From assembly GCA_017616695.1 (NCBI GenBank), contig JAFZXN010000069.1, forward strand, positions 1 to 47,573: a stretch of 47,573 nt of DNA, in the 5' to 3' direction. Below are positions 36,478 to 45,803 of the stretch, piece by piece (positions within the stretch are counted from its first letter, which is position 1; every line of letters begins with the position of its first letter). This DNA is from Clostridia bacterium (GTDB lineage: Bacteria; Bacillota; Clostridia; Christensenellales; Borkfalkiaceae). A program made the translations under genes and the position numbers. Below the pieces are notes generated by a model. The model was not told the origin of the DNA. It made no database searches and saw only the letters and a program-made list of their open reading frames with translations.

Positions 36478-37689
36478 ATGAAAAAACTTGTTAGTGCCAT
36501 TTTATCCGTAGCTTTATTGCTCGGCGTTTCCTTAACGACGGTCGGCTGTCAGGACGTGCCCCGCGGAGAGCTTTTAAAGCTTTATATGCCCGGCGAATAT
36601 ATCGACGAAGATATTTTCGACGAGTTTTCCGCCTGGTATGAAAACGAGACGGGCGAAAAAGTCACGGTCGATCTTAAAGCTTTCGATTCCGTCGAAAACG
36701 TTCAGCTCGCCGTCGAAGGCAGCAAGGCCGATTACGACCTGCTTTGCCCGAGCGACTATATGATCGAGTATCTTATTTCGAAAAATCTCGTTCAAAAACT
36801 CGACCGCTCTATATTCGATCCGACGGCGGAAGGTCTTTTCAAAGATCAATACGTTGAAAGCACGCTCGAATTCGACAAGACTTTCGAGTATTCCGTTCCT
36901 TATATGACGGGCACGCTCGGCATCGTTTACGACTACTCCAAAACGGGAAAACACGTTACGAGCTGGGAATCCCTGTTCGGAAACGAATTTGCCGGCAGAC
37001 GCTCCATCAAAGACTCCATTCGCGACGCGTACGCCTCGGCTTGCATATACAACGCGAGAAACGAGCTTTTAGGGCTTACGGGCGCCGAACAGAAGGCGAA
37101 GATACAGGCTGTTTTCGAGGATACGAGCGAAGAGACCGTCAAAAACGCGCAGAATACGCTGCAGGCAGTCAAATCCGGCGGCGCAGTCTGGGATATAGAC
37201 GACGTTAAGTTCGGTATGGCTGACGGCAGCAGCAACGTCGCCGTAGCTTTGATGTGGTCGTGCGACGCGGGCTACGTTATGAACGATTACGAGGACGCCG
37301 ACGGCAACGAACACCCCGGCAACCGTAACCTTTGGTACGTCGTTCCCGAGGAAGGCGGAAACGTCTATATCGACGCTTTCGTCATCAATAAGTACGCCGT
37401 GAACGTCAAAGCCGCAAACTACTTCCTTAAATTCCTCTGCCAAAAAGAGATAGCCGTCAAAAACAGCGAATACGCAGGCTGCATAAGCCCCGTTTCCGAG
37501 GCTTACGACGAACTGTACGACAGCTACGTCAACGATGAAGACGGTATGTTCGACGACACTCCTGCCGGCTGGAAAGAAATGTTCATCGAGACTATGTTCC
37601 CGAGCGCCGAAACTTTGAATCGCTGCGGCGTTATGAAGGACTTCGGTGCGGGTAAGAGCGCCGTCACCTATATGTGGGGCAATATCTGA
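36478..37689 (+). CDS. potD: Spermidine/putrescine-binding lipoprotein PotD
   Basis: The substrate-binding component. The signal peptide MKKLVSAILSVALLLGVSL ends in a lipobox TVGC, so the protein is anchored through Cys24. The mature part is a type-2 periplasmic-binding fold: LYMPGEYIDEDIFDEFSAWYE, YDLLCPSDYMIEYLI, VPYMTGTLGIVYDYSKTG and AVALMWSCDAGYVMNDY, where PotD family residues contact the polyamine. Length 403 residues. Strong ribosome binding site TGGAGGA. It is last in the operon, the usual PotABCD order. Confidence 0.93.
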   Translation: MKKLVSAILSVALLLGVSLTTVGCQDVPRGELLKLYMPGEYIDEDIFDEFSAWYENETGEKVTVDLKAFDSVENVQLAVEGSKADYDLLCPSDYMIEYLISKNLVQKLDRSIFDPTAEGLFKDQYVESTLEFDKTFEYSVPYMTGTLGIVYDYSKTGKHVTSWESLFGNEFAGRRSIKDSIRDAYASACIYNARNELLGLTGAEQKAKIQAVFEDTSEETVKNAQNTLQAVKSGGAVWDIDDVKFGMADGSSNVAVALMWSCDAGYVMNDYEDADGNEHPGNRNLWYVVPEEGGNVYIDAFVINKYAVNVKAANYFLKFLCQKEIAVKNSEYAGCISPVSEAYDELYDSYVNDEDGMFDDTPAGWKEMFIETMFPSAETLNRCGVMKDFGAGKSAVTYMWGNI

Positions 37690-37819
37690 TAATTCGAAAC
37701 GGCTTAAAAGCGTTTGAAATTTAGACCGATAAGTTTGTCGTTTTCTAAGCTTTTGGCAAAAATCAGCGGGGCGGAAAATTTCGTTCCCGCATTAAAAATT
37801 CAAGGAGAACAGCTTAAAA

Positions 37820-38872
37820 ATGAAATATTTTAAAAAGATAACGGCGTTTTTAGTCGTTACTATTGTATCGGTAAGTCTTGCCGCCTGCACTCTGATAAAA
37901 TATAATAGCACCGATAAATTTGAGTATTGGAACGAGTGCGCCGCTATAACCGGGCTTACCGAATACGTTTCAACCGTAACCGACGAAAATTCCGAAGACT
38001 ACATCCCCGTAGGCGACAGGATAGCCGTATTCGATATGGACGGCACGCTCGTTTGCGAAACGTATTATACCTATTACGATACGATGATGTTCATCGAGTA
38101 TTGTCTTGTCGATTACCCCGAAAAAGTTTCGGACGAGTTGAAAGACGTTGCAAGATCCATCGCGCCCGGCTACGTTGCGGGCGAGGCTTTGGCAAGGAAT
38201 TTTGCGCAGGCCTACGCGGGTATGACGGTAAGCGAATTCAACGATTACGTCGTTTCTTTCGGGCAAAAGTACACCAAGAGTTTCAACAATATGCGTTATA
38301 TCGACAACTTCTATCTCCCCATGGTGGAAGTCGTGCGTTACCTATTCGATAACGGCTTTACCATTTACGTTATCAGCGGCACCGAACGCACCACCACGCG
38401 CGCCATCGTAGCCAATTCTCCCATCAAAGATTACGTCACGCCCGACCACGTTATCGGAACGGACTTCGAGGTGAAAGTAAAAGGTCACGAAGACGTGTCC
38501 TCCAATATGGATTTCAAGTACGAAAACGGCGACGAACTCGTCTTGACGGGCGGTTTTATCCAGAAAAATCTCAACGCCAATAAGACTATCTATATCGAAA
38601 GAGAAATAGGTCGGCGCCCCGTGCTCGCTTTCGGGAACAGCGGCAGTGATACGAGCATGATGAACTATACTATCGACGAAAGAAACGTCTATAAAGCGCA
38701 GGCGTATATGGTCGTTGCCGACGATAACGTGCGCGAATGGGGAATGCAGGATTGGGATACGAAATCGGCGGAATATATAGCCAAAGGTTATACGCCCATC
38801 TCTATGAGAAACGACTTTTTGAAGATATATCCCGACGGCGTTACCAAAGCTGAAGCGCAGTATAACGGATAG
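37820..38872 (+). CDS. HAD-superfamily phosphatase lipoprotein
   Basis: A surface-anchored haloacid-dehalogenase-type hydrolase of 350 residues. The signal peptide ends in lipobox LAAC (Cys23). HAD motif I is VFDMDGTLV at about 70-78, motif II YVISGTERT at about 186-194, and motif IV LAFGNSGSDTSMM at about 271-283. The helical insert between motifs I and II is a C1-type cap, as in phosphoserine-phosphatase-like enzymes. The substrate is unknown; extracytoplasmic dephosphorylation of a nutrient is likely. It starts 130 bases after potD with its own ribosome binding site AAGGAGA, and may read through from the pot operon. Confidence 0.85.
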   Translation: MKYFKKITAFLVVTIVSVSLAACTLIKYNSTDKFEYWNECAAITGLTEYVSTVTDENSEDYIPVGDRIAVFDMDGTLVCETYYTYYDTMMFIEYCLVDYPEKVSDELKDVARSIAPGYVAGEALARNFAQAYAGMTVSEFNDYVVSFGQKYTKSFNNMRYIDNFYLPMVEVVRYLFDNGFTIYVISGTERTTTRAIVANSPIKDYVTPDHVIGTDFEVKVKGHEDVSSNMDFKYENGDELVLTGGFIQKNLNANKTIYIEREIGRRPVLAFGNSGSDTSMMNYTIDERNVYKAQAYMVVADDNVREWGMQDWDTKSAEYIAKGYTPISMRNDFLKIYPDGVTKAEAQYNG

Positions 38873-38934
38873 ATATCCGCATGTTCATAAAAATATAAAT
38901 CGATTTGTATATATAAATTATCACAAGTTAAGCT

Positions 38935-41040
38935 ATGAAAAAAAATATCTTTCCGAATTTAATAACGGTTGCGGTATTACTTGCTGCGGTATCTGTTTTC
39001 GTCGCTTGCGGCGGAACAGGCAAAAACAATTCCCGCGGGAAGCTTGAATACTCTCTCAACGAAGACGGCGCAAGTTATACCGTCGTCGGCAAAGGCAAAT
39101 TCAACGGAGAAGAGCTTATTATTCCCGAAGAGTATAAAGGAAAGCCCGTCACCGCGATCGGCAGCGGCGCTTTCAGCGGTTGCAAGGCGCTTCAGACCGT
39201 TTTATTGCCGGAAACTTTGACGACGATAGACGATCGTGCTTTTTCAGACTGCGTTATGCTCGGCAAAGTTTATATTCCCGCAAGCGTGACTTTCGTCGGC
39301 GACGGCGCGTTCGGCTATTATTGCGGTGAAGATGATAACGGGTATCTTTTGATCGATGATTTTGCCATCTACGGCAACGAAGGCACGGCTGCGGAAGAAT
39401 ACGCCTACAAGAACGATATCGCTTTTTACCGTTACAGCGCGTACGCGCCGAATAAAGAGGGCGATTTCTGGCACTATTCGGACGGCGAGATCGTCGTCTG
39501 GGAAGTTTCTTTGGAGCATTTCACCGGCGTCGAATTTACGGGCGAAACGCAGATGGGCAGATCTTTGGATCACGATTTCGACGAAGAAGACGAAAGTTAT
39601 ATCGCGAACATTTTAGAAGAGACCACGGCGCTTATCAAAGAAGGCGAGGACTTCGACGCGTTCTGGCAGAATAATATCGAGATCTACAATCTCAAGAACG
39701 AACTGGAAACTGCGATAGAATACTGTAGTTACGAGTTCTATATGTACGGCACGAGCAATATCCGCGACCGCCTCGACAGACTGGAAGATCTTCTTCTCGA
39801 AATGAAAAAATGGAGAAACGGTTTGCAAAGGGAGCTTTATAACAGCGCCTTTAAGTCTACGTACTTCGGCGACGCCACCGACGAAGAGATCGAAGCGCTT
39901 TTGGAAGGCGACGCCCCCGACGAGTATTACGAATATCAGGCGCAAATGAACGACGTCTTATCCGAATACAGCATGACCGATTATTACGATATGGATAATT
40001 TCGAGCGCATAGAAGAACTTTACGTTTCTTTCGTCGAGAGCGCGCAATATTTAGCGGAATACAACGGCTACGATAACTATCTCGAATATCTGTACCAAAA
40101 CTCTTTCGGCAGAAGTTACGACGTGGCGTTGACGGACGGATTTTTCGAGCTCGTCGTTGAATACGTCATTCCCGCTTACTACGAGACGAGAGACGCTTTT
40201 CATAATGATTACGCCGCGCTTTCCGCCTCCGACAAGGCGATAGTCGATGAGTTTTTAAGAGGAGACGCATTCCTTCGCGGTTTCGACGAGTTTTACGCTT
40301 ACGAAAAAACTATAGGCGGCGATTACGAGGAAGCGTTTGACGAACTTTGGCGGGAAGACGGCGCGTTCTTCATAAGTTATGACAATTATTACGGAGCGTT
40401 TACCGGCTATTACCCCGGGAGCTACGATCCTTGCGTTTATTTCAGCGACGGCTTGCACGATATAATGACCATAGTTCACGAATTCGGTCATTATTACGAT
40501 TTTACGTACTCCGGTTCTTGCGATTACGATCTCAGCGAAACTCAATCGCAGGGAAACGAACTTCTTTACCTTGCGTTTTTAAAAAACAGCGGCTTTTATT
40601 CCGACAGCGTTATCAAGGTGATATTCGAAGACAAGATGCGAGGTTATTTACAATCCGTCGTTCTTAGCTCCGCCGTCAACGAATTTGAGAAAATGGTCTA
40701 CAATGACGACGATTTCACCTTCGGCGAAGCCCGCGGCTACGTTGACGAAATAATTGAAAGAATGGGCCTTGAAAACGATGATTTCGGGGTTTGGAGCTAT
40801 TGGCACGTAGTGGCGGTAGATTGCGCCGGATACTATATCAGTTACGCCACTTCGCTAATTGGCGCATTCAATATTTATAAACTTGCGTCGACCGATTTCG
40901 ACGCCGCAGTCGAAGCGTATAAAAAACTCGTGGATTATTGGGAATACGATATTCCCGACGATATCCGTTCGGTATACGAATACGCGGGGCTGAAAGACGT
41001 CTTCACCGAAGATGCGTTCATATACTTCTTCGGTGACTGA
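38935..41040 (+). CDS. Lipoprotein with BspA-type leucine-rich repeats and an M3-like metallopeptidase domain
   Basis: A 701-residue surface protein. The signal peptide ends in lipobox VFVAC (Cys25). Residues about 35-130 hold BspA-type (LRR_5) repeats: GKFNGEELIIPEEYKGKPVT, IGSGAFSGCKALQTVLLPE and RAFSDCVMLGKVYIPASVT. From about 190 to the end it resembles oligoendopeptidase F. The zinc site is HEFGH at 515-519, with third ligand E535 in LSETQSQGNELL, matching AEVASTVNEVLL of the PepF encoded at 14666-16444. The body is strikingly acidic and tyrosine-rich, which fits an exported protein. The natural substrate is unknown. Confidence 0.85.
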   Translation: MKKNIFPNLITVAVLLAAVSVFVACGGTGKNNSRGKLEYSLNEDGASYTVVGKGKFNGEELIIPEEYKGKPVTAIGSGAFSGCKALQTVLLPETLTTIDDRAFSDCVMLGKVYIPASVTFVGDGAFGYYCGEDDNGYLLIDDFAIYGNEGTAAEEYAYKNDIAFYRYSAYAPNKEGDFWHYSDGEIVVWEVSLEHFTGVEFTGETQMGRSLDHDFDEEDESYIANILEETTALIKEGEDFDAFWQNNIEIYNLKNELETAIEYCSYEFYMYGTSNIRDRLDRLEDLLLEMKKWRNGLQRELYNSAFKSTYFGDATDEEIEALLEGDAPDEYYEYQAQMNDVLSEYSMTDYYDMDNFERIEELYVSFVESAQYLAEYNGYDNYLEYLYQNSFGRSYDVALTDGFFELVVEYVIPAYYETRDAFHNDYAALSASDKAIVDEFLRGDAFLRGFDEFYAYEKTIGGDYEEAFDELWREDGAFFISYDNYYGAFTGYYPGSYDPCVYFSDGLHDIMTIVHEFGHYYDFTYSGSCDYDLSETQSQGNELLYLAFLKNSGFYSDSVIKVIFEDKMRGYLQSVVLSSAVNEFEKMVYNDDDFTFGEARGYVDEIIERMGLENDDFGVWSYWHVVAVDCAGYYISYATSLIGAFNIYKLASTDFDAAVEAYKKLVDYWEYDIPDDIRSVYEYAGLKDVFTEDAFIYFFGD

Positions 41041-41141
41041 ATTCGTCGCCGCCGATAAAAAGCGACCGTCATATCTTTTACGGTCAAAAAAACAGGTAAA
41101 TTATTTCTTTTGGTTTATAAACGTTTTCAGGAGACAGATAC

Positions 41142-41390
41142 ATGAAAAGATCAGCGATCATAACGGCTTTGATACTTGCCTTTTTAACTGCGGCAACGTT
41201 CGCGTTGATCGCTTGCAAATTAGATAACGACGAGCAAAAAGACTCTTCGGAAACTTCAAAGGTAGAAGAATGGACTTTCAGCGCCGACGACCTTGAAAAG
41301 GCGAAAGATATCTACGAAGATTTCTTTTACGTTACGCTAAACGCCGATAATTACCTCGTGACGGTATCTAACGGCAACGGCGGCAACTGA
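41142..41390 (+). CDS. Small lipoprotein of unknown function
   Basis: Eighty-two residues. The signal peptide has a charged start (MKR) and a hydrophobic core, and ends in lipobox LIAC (Cys25). The mature part is short and acidic (DNDEQKDSSETSKVEEW), then a helical segment FSADDLEKAKDIYEDFFYVTL. A good ribosome binding site (CAGGAGA) supports translation. I recognise no family. It lies between the LRR-peptidase and an ABC exporter and could be an accessory to either. Confidence 0.7.
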   Translation: MKRSAIITALILAFLTAATFALIACKLDNDEQKDSSETSKVEEWTFSADDLEKAKDIYEDFFYVTLNADNYLVTVSNGNGGN

Positions 41391-41482
41391 TCGTGCGGGT
41401 AAACGTTGGCTGTTTTTGATTTATTATTATTATGATTTGAGCGGAGCGGCAAGATAGTCGCTCCCGTTTCGGAAGGTTTATT

Positions 41483-42190
41483 ATGGAAGAAAAGAAAGTT
41501 ATGATCGAAATCAAAAACCTCGTCAAGACTTACGGCGAGGGCGAGGCTCTTTCCTATGCTTTGAACGACGTTTCTTTAAAGGTCTACGAACACGATTTTT
41601 TAGTCATACTCGGCGGTTCGGGGTGCGGAAAGTCCACGCTTTTGAATATGATAGGCGGTATGGATAAAGTCGACAGCGGCTCCATAATCGTCGACGACGA
41701 GGATATTTGTAAGTTCAACGACAAAAAGCTTACGCTCTATAGAAGAGACACGGTAGGCTTCGTCTATCAGTTTTTCAACCTGATAAACGATATTACCATA
41801 TATCAGAACGTAACATTGTCGCCGAGCAGCCGTCAGAAACAGCGCGCCTTAAAGCTTCTGGACAGAGTGGGGCTTTTGGATAAGAAGGATAAATTTCCAA
41901 GACAAGTCTCCGGCGGTCAGCAGCAGCGTGTGGCTATTGCGCGCGCACTCAACAAAGACAGCGATATCCTCTTATGCGACGAGCCTACCGGCGCTTTGGA
42001 CGACGTTTCCGGCAAAGCCGTTTTAAAGCTTTTGGAAGACATACATAGCGAAGGCAAGACTATCATACTCGTTACGCACACCAAAGAGATAGCGCAGATG
42101 GCAAACCGTATCGTTACGATGAAGGGCGGCAAGATAGTTTCCGACGTGATCAACGAGAATATCGTTAAAGCGGAAGAGGTGGAGTGGTAA
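41483..42190 (+). CDS. ABC transporter ATPase (MacB/LolD type)
   Basis: A 235-residue ATPase of the exporter/mechanotransmission family. Walker A GGSGCGKST at about 43-51, the Q-loop region VYQFFNLINDI, the signature [15 protein letters not shown] and Walker B LLCDEPTGALD are intact. The LDDVSGKAVLKLLEDI stretch is typical of the LolD/MacB group. Its stop overlaps the first base of the permease start (TAATG), so the two form one transporter. No two-component system of the Bce type is adjacent. Confidence 0.93.
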   Translation: MEEKKVMIEIKNLVKTYGEGEALSYALNDVSLKVYEHDFLVILGGSGCGKSTLLNMIGGMDKVDSGSIIVDDEDICKFNDKKLTLYRRDTVGFVYQFFNLINDITIYQNVTLSPSSRQKQRALKLLDRVGLLDKKDKFPRQVSGGQQQRVAIARALNKDSDILLCDEPTGALDDVSGKAVLKLLEDIHSEGKTIILVTHTKEIAQMANRIVTMKGGKIVSDVINENIVKAEEVEW

Positions 42191-44649
42191 TGTTATCGAG
42201 AATGTTCCGCCCCTTTTTCAAACGATTTCTGGGGCTGTTTATTTCAATGGCTTTCGTCAGTATGCTTTCGGTAGGGCTGCTTATAACCTTCGCCACGTCG
42301 ATTACCAACTTAAGAGCGACGTACACGGAGTATCTCGAGTCTTACGGGTTCGTCGACGCGCAGATAAAGACGAATTTCGTCAAGCGCGACAAATTGGCGG
42401 GAGTTAAGGCCGTTGAAGGCGTAGAAAAGGCTGACGTAAGGCTTACGCTCGACTGTTATCTTAAAAAGAAAGACGGAAGAACGATAACTTCGAGGGTGTT
42501 CAGTTTCAACGAAGAGGAAAACGAACTTTTCAAAAGGTACGTTTTGTCTTCGGGCGAAAAAAGTCAAGGCGTTATCAACGCGTCGGTAATAAGAAAATTT
42601 GCCGCCAACAACGATATAAAGATCGGCGACACGCTTAAGATCGGCTATTTTAACCTTTATATCGATATTTATATCAACGAAATAATCGAAACGCCCGAGG
42701 CGATGTACGTTCGCGCCAACGATTATATCCTTTCCGACAACCAGGATTTCGGCTTTATTTATATAGAGGAAAGCGAGTTGAACGCCGCGATAAACAAACT
42801 TGCGGAGAAAATCCGGAACGAAATAGCGACCAATGAAACGTACAGGCAGTATTACGAGCAGGCAAGATCCGCGTTGATACTTGCAAATATCGATCTTCCC
42901 GACCTTGAAACGCTTGAGCTTACGGGCGACTACGCAAGTATGTTCGGCAATCAGCTCATCATAAAAGCCGCGGAAGGTCAGTCCGAGGCGCTCGTTGCGA
43001 AAAACGTCGAAGATCATCTTGCGGCGAACGGGATAAACGTCAAGTCTACGACTCTCGGAAACAATCTTCCGTATCGCGTCTATATGAAAAACGCAATGCG
43101 GCAGCTTAACGTCGCCGCCATATTCCTGCCCGTATTTTTCTATTCGGTAACGATGATAGTTATAGGCCTGTTTATCAATCAGATAATCAAGACCATGACG
43201 AAAGATATCGGTATAATGACGTCTATCGGCGTAGGTAAATGGGATATTTTGTCCATTTTCTTCGTCTTTACGGCGCTTATGGCGATAACTGCGGGCGTGC
43301 TCGGGGTTGGGGTAGGTTATCTTTTGAACGGGCTCATGACGAGCATAATGATAAAGACCTATTCTCTGCCGCTGCTTGCAAACGATCTGAACGTCGCCGT
43401 AATAATTATCGCTATCGGTATGCTTTTGGTGTTCTCCGAGGTCGCAACGCTTTTGTCGGGCATAAAAGTATTCGGAATAACGCCTAAAGACGCGGTCATC
43501 TCCAACGAGTCGAAGAGAAGAAAACTGCCGAAATGGTTGAGCGATTTTATCGATAAAGCTCCGATGAATACCAAGCTCGGCGTAAACTCGATAGCGCAGA
43601 ATCCGAGAAGGTTTTTGGTCTCGACGTTTTCCATTTTCGCCGCGTTCGTGCTCATTTTGCTGTCAAGTTTCTTTTACGTTGCCAAAGAAGAGCTTATGGC
43701 GCAGACGGTCGACAGGAGAATGACTTACGACTGTCAGGTGTATTTCACGCAAAAGGTCGACGAAGAATTTATTAAAGATTTCAAAAGTCAGAGCTTTGTC
43801 AGCGGTTCGGAAGATTGCTACTATACTTACGTCAAAGTTTCCGACGTCGAAGAAGATATTTACCTTGAATGCCTTGCGGTAAACGCAGGTAAAAGCAGGC
43901 TCGTCAATATTCCCGATAAAAACGGGTTCGGCAATCTGACGGTGCCGCGCGAAGGGCTTATCCTTCCCAAGACCGACGCCGAAAGATTGGGCGTCAAAGC
44001 GGGCGATAAGATAAAGATAGGCAATAAAGAAGTTTTGGTAAGCGATATATCCTTCCAGTATTTCCACCCGATAACGTATATGTCGAAGGCGCAGATGGAC
44101 GAGTTGGAGCAGGAATACGTTTCCTCCGTCCTTGTGAACGTTACCGATGAAAACGCGTTTTTGGATTATCTTGCTAACGGCGACCAGCAAGGGCTGACCG
44201 TCTTCACGCATTCGATAAAGACCGATTTGCAAAGCATATTCGACACCGTGAACGTCTTCATTGCGATAATGATAGCTTTTTCGCTCGGAATGGGCTTTAT
44301 TATCCTTGCGATAATGTCGCAGAACGCCTTGATGGAGCAAAAACGGCAGCTGTCCGTTTTACGCGCCGTCGGCTTTACGGTAAAGAACATTTCCGATATT
44401 TGGACGTTGCAGAGCATAGGTCAGTTTATCATTTCGGCTCTTTTTGCCATTCCCGTGGGCGTTCTCGTGTCGATGATACTTTTCAGCCTGTGTTCTTCGC
44501 CGACGCAGATATATCCCTTCATATTCGATTTAAAAGTTGTGCTTTTTGCGATCGTCTTTATTCTTTTGATAATCGTGGGTTGCCATCTGTTCTCTATGGC
44601 GTCCATCAAGCGATGGAATCTCGCCGATGAAACGAGAAGCAGAGAATGA
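42190..44649 (+). CDS. ABC transporter permease, FtsX/MacB family
   Basis: An 819-residue membrane protein. A first helix (about 10-35) is followed by a 250-residue extracytoplasmic domain (about 36-290) and an FtsX core with three helices (about 300-425, including MTKDIGIMTSIGVGKWDI). A second such unit follows: one helix near 475-500, a soluble domain, then a C-terminal FtsX core (about 680-810, with EQKRQLSVLRAVGFTVKNI). This duplicated plan fits exporters or lipoprotein/peptide-handling systems rather than importers. I use ATG 42190 with ribosome binding site GAGGTGGAG; GTG 42184 would add two residues. The substrate is unknown. Confidence 0.88.
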   Translation: MLSRMFRPFFKRFLGLFISMAFVSMLSVGLLITFATSITNLRATYTEYLESYGFVDAQIKTNFVKRDKLAGVKAVEGVEKADVRLTLDCYLKKKDGRTITSRVFSFNEEENELFKRYVLSSGEKSQGVINASVIRKFAANNDIKIGDTLKIGYFNLYIDIYINEIIETPEAMYVRANDYILSDNQDFGFIYIEESELNAAINKLAEKIRNEIATNETYRQYYEQARSALILANIDLPDLETLELTGDYASMFGNQLIIKAAEGQSEALVAKNVEDHLAANGINVKSTTLGNNLPYRVYMKNAMRQLNVAAIFLPVFFYSVTMIVIGLFINQIIKTMTKDIGIMTSIGVGKWDILSIFFVFTALMAITAGVLGVGVGYLLNGLMTSIMIKTYSLPLLANDLNVAVIIIAIGMLLVFSEVATLLSGIKVFGITPKDAVISNESKRRKLPKWLSDFIDKAPMNTKLGVNSIAQNPRRFLVSTFSIFAAFVLILLSSFFYVAKEELMAQTVDRRMTYDCQVYFTQKVDEEFIKDFKSQSFVSGSEDCYYTYVKVSDVEEDIYLECLAVNAGKSRLVNIPDKNGFGNLTVPREGLILPKTDAERLGVKAGDKIKIGNKEVLVSDISFQYFHPITYMSKAQMDELEQEYVSSVLVNVTDENAFLDYLANGDQQGLTVFTHSIKTDLQSIFDTVNVFIAIMIAFSLGMGFIILAIMSQNALMEQKRQLSVLRAVGFTVKNISDIWTLQSIGQFIISALFAIPVGVLVSMILFSLCSSPTQIYPFIFDLKVVLFAIVFILLIIVGCHLFSMASIKRWNLADETRSRE

Positions 44650-44663
44650 TACTTACATAACGA

Positions 44664-44690
44664 AAAAACCGCACTTTAAGTGCGGTTTTT
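44664..44690. terminator. Bidirectional terminator
   Basis: A perfect palindrome AAAAACCGCACTT-T-AAGTGCGGTTTTT. With A-run and T-run on both sides it can stop the exporter operon on the plus strand and the acetyltransferase operon on the minus strand. Confidence 0.9.
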
Positions 44691-44741
44691 CTATATCTAA
44701 ATTTTGCGTCAAAAGTATTTTTAAAGGGCTTTGCCGTTCCG

Positions 44742-45374
44742 TTAAATCATTTTATCGGGGAGTTTTACTGCTTTTTCCGAAAGTTTTTTTTGAAAGGCGT
44801 TAAATTCCTCCGGCGATCTTTCTGCGGCAAAATAGCCTTCGGGCGTGGAGTATTCACCCGTTACGCCGTCAAGGTAACCGGGGATAAGCTCTTTTGCAAG
44901 GAAGAATGACGCGTCCGCGCCTTCGGGGAGTCCGTGATAGCGTATCCCGAACTTTTCGGCGTAGGTAAAGCCGCTTTTGCCGTAAAATGAGATATTCCCT
45001 TCGAAGCACACCGCGCCGAAACCGAGCTTTTCGGCCTCTTTTAAGGAATGATCGAGCAAAAGTTTGCCGTAGCCTTTACCCTGATATTCGGGGGCGACGG
45101 ATATCGGCCCCATGGTAAGGATAGGTATATCTTTATTGTCGTCGGCTTTTATGAAAGCGCGCATAAATACGTTCTGACCGATGATAACGCCGTCCTTTTC
45201 CATAACGAAGTCGAGCTCTTTGACAAACGCCGCGTCGTCTCTCAATTTATGCAGCACGAAATGCTCCACGCACCCCGGGCGATACACGTTCCAAAAAGCC
45301 TCTCGCACAAGGTTTTCGACCGTTTTATAGTCGGTTTCCCGTTCGTTGCGAATAATAATATCGTCTGTTTTCAT
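44742..45374 (-). CDS. GNAT-family N-acetyltransferase
   Basis: A 210-residue GNAT acetyltransferase. The acetyl-CoA-binding motif A is GPISVAPEYQGKGYGKLLLDHSL at about 87-109, and motif B follows with GFGAVCFEGNISFYGKSGF. The substrate is unknown; close relatives are annotated only as N-acetyltransferases. I place the start at 45374 (MKTDDIIIRNE), preceded by AAAGGAA. An ATG at 45404 would add ten residues without a good binding site. It is the last gene of a four-gene minus-strand operon. Confidence 0.88.
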   Translation of the reverse strand: MKTDDIIIRNERETDYKTVENLVREAFWNVYRPGCVEHFVLHKLRDDAAFVKELDFVMEKDGVIIGQNVFMRAFIKADDNKDIPILTMGPISVAPEYQGKGYGKLLLDHSLKEAEKLGFGAVCFEGNISFYGKSGFTYAEKFGIRYHGLPEGADASFFLAKELIPGYLDGVTGEYSTPEGYFAAERSPEEFNAFQKKLSEKAVKLPDKMI

Positions 45375-45431
45375 TGATAATTCCTTTTGAACTTCAGTGT
45401 CCATTGTGTTTTTCTTTGCGCTTTTGCTGTT

Positions 45432-45800
45432 TTAACCCGAAGAGGCGTTTTTGCTCGGCGTCTTTTGTTCTTTGCTTTTTTTAACGCGTTCGATCTTCAT
45501 TTCTTCGCGCATACGCTTTATCGCTTGTTGCGATTTTGTGCCGATGCCTACGTTTTCCAACTGCTTTTTAGCGGCTTTAAGACGGCGTTTCGGATTGTCC
45601 GCTCTTTGTTTGAGTTCGGTTGTTATCGACGGACTGAATTTCAGTTCGTCGTATTTTTCAAGGATAAGCGAGTAAACTTCTACGTCTGTCGGCTCGGCGC
45701 CGAAAGTAACTTTTGAAACCGAGAGTTTGTCGTCATGGTATCGCTCGAACACTCCTACCCAAAAAGGATTGTCGAAATAAACGGTCAAAACGATACGCAT
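45432..45800 (-). CDS. yjdF: YjdF family protein (DUF2992)
   Basis: A 122-residue protein of the YjdF family. The conserved start is LTVYFDNPFWVGVFERY, with VTFGAEPTDVEVY at about 31-43. The C-terminal half is basic and helical: NPKRRLKAAKKQL, then GTKSQQAIKRMREEMKIERVKK. The biochemical role is unknown. In other Firmicutes yjdF is often controlled by the yjdF riboswitch, which responds to azaaromatic compounds. Here no leader exists, since the gene starts three bases after the flavoprotein gene and must share its promoter. Confidence 0.88.
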   Translation of the reverse strand: MRIVLTVYFDNPFWVGVFERYHDDKLSVSKVTFGAEPTDVEVYSLILEKYDELKFSPSITTELKQRADNPKRRLKAAKKQLENVGIGTKSQQAIKRMREEMKIERVKKSKEQKTPSKNASSG

Positions 45801-45803
45801 TTT

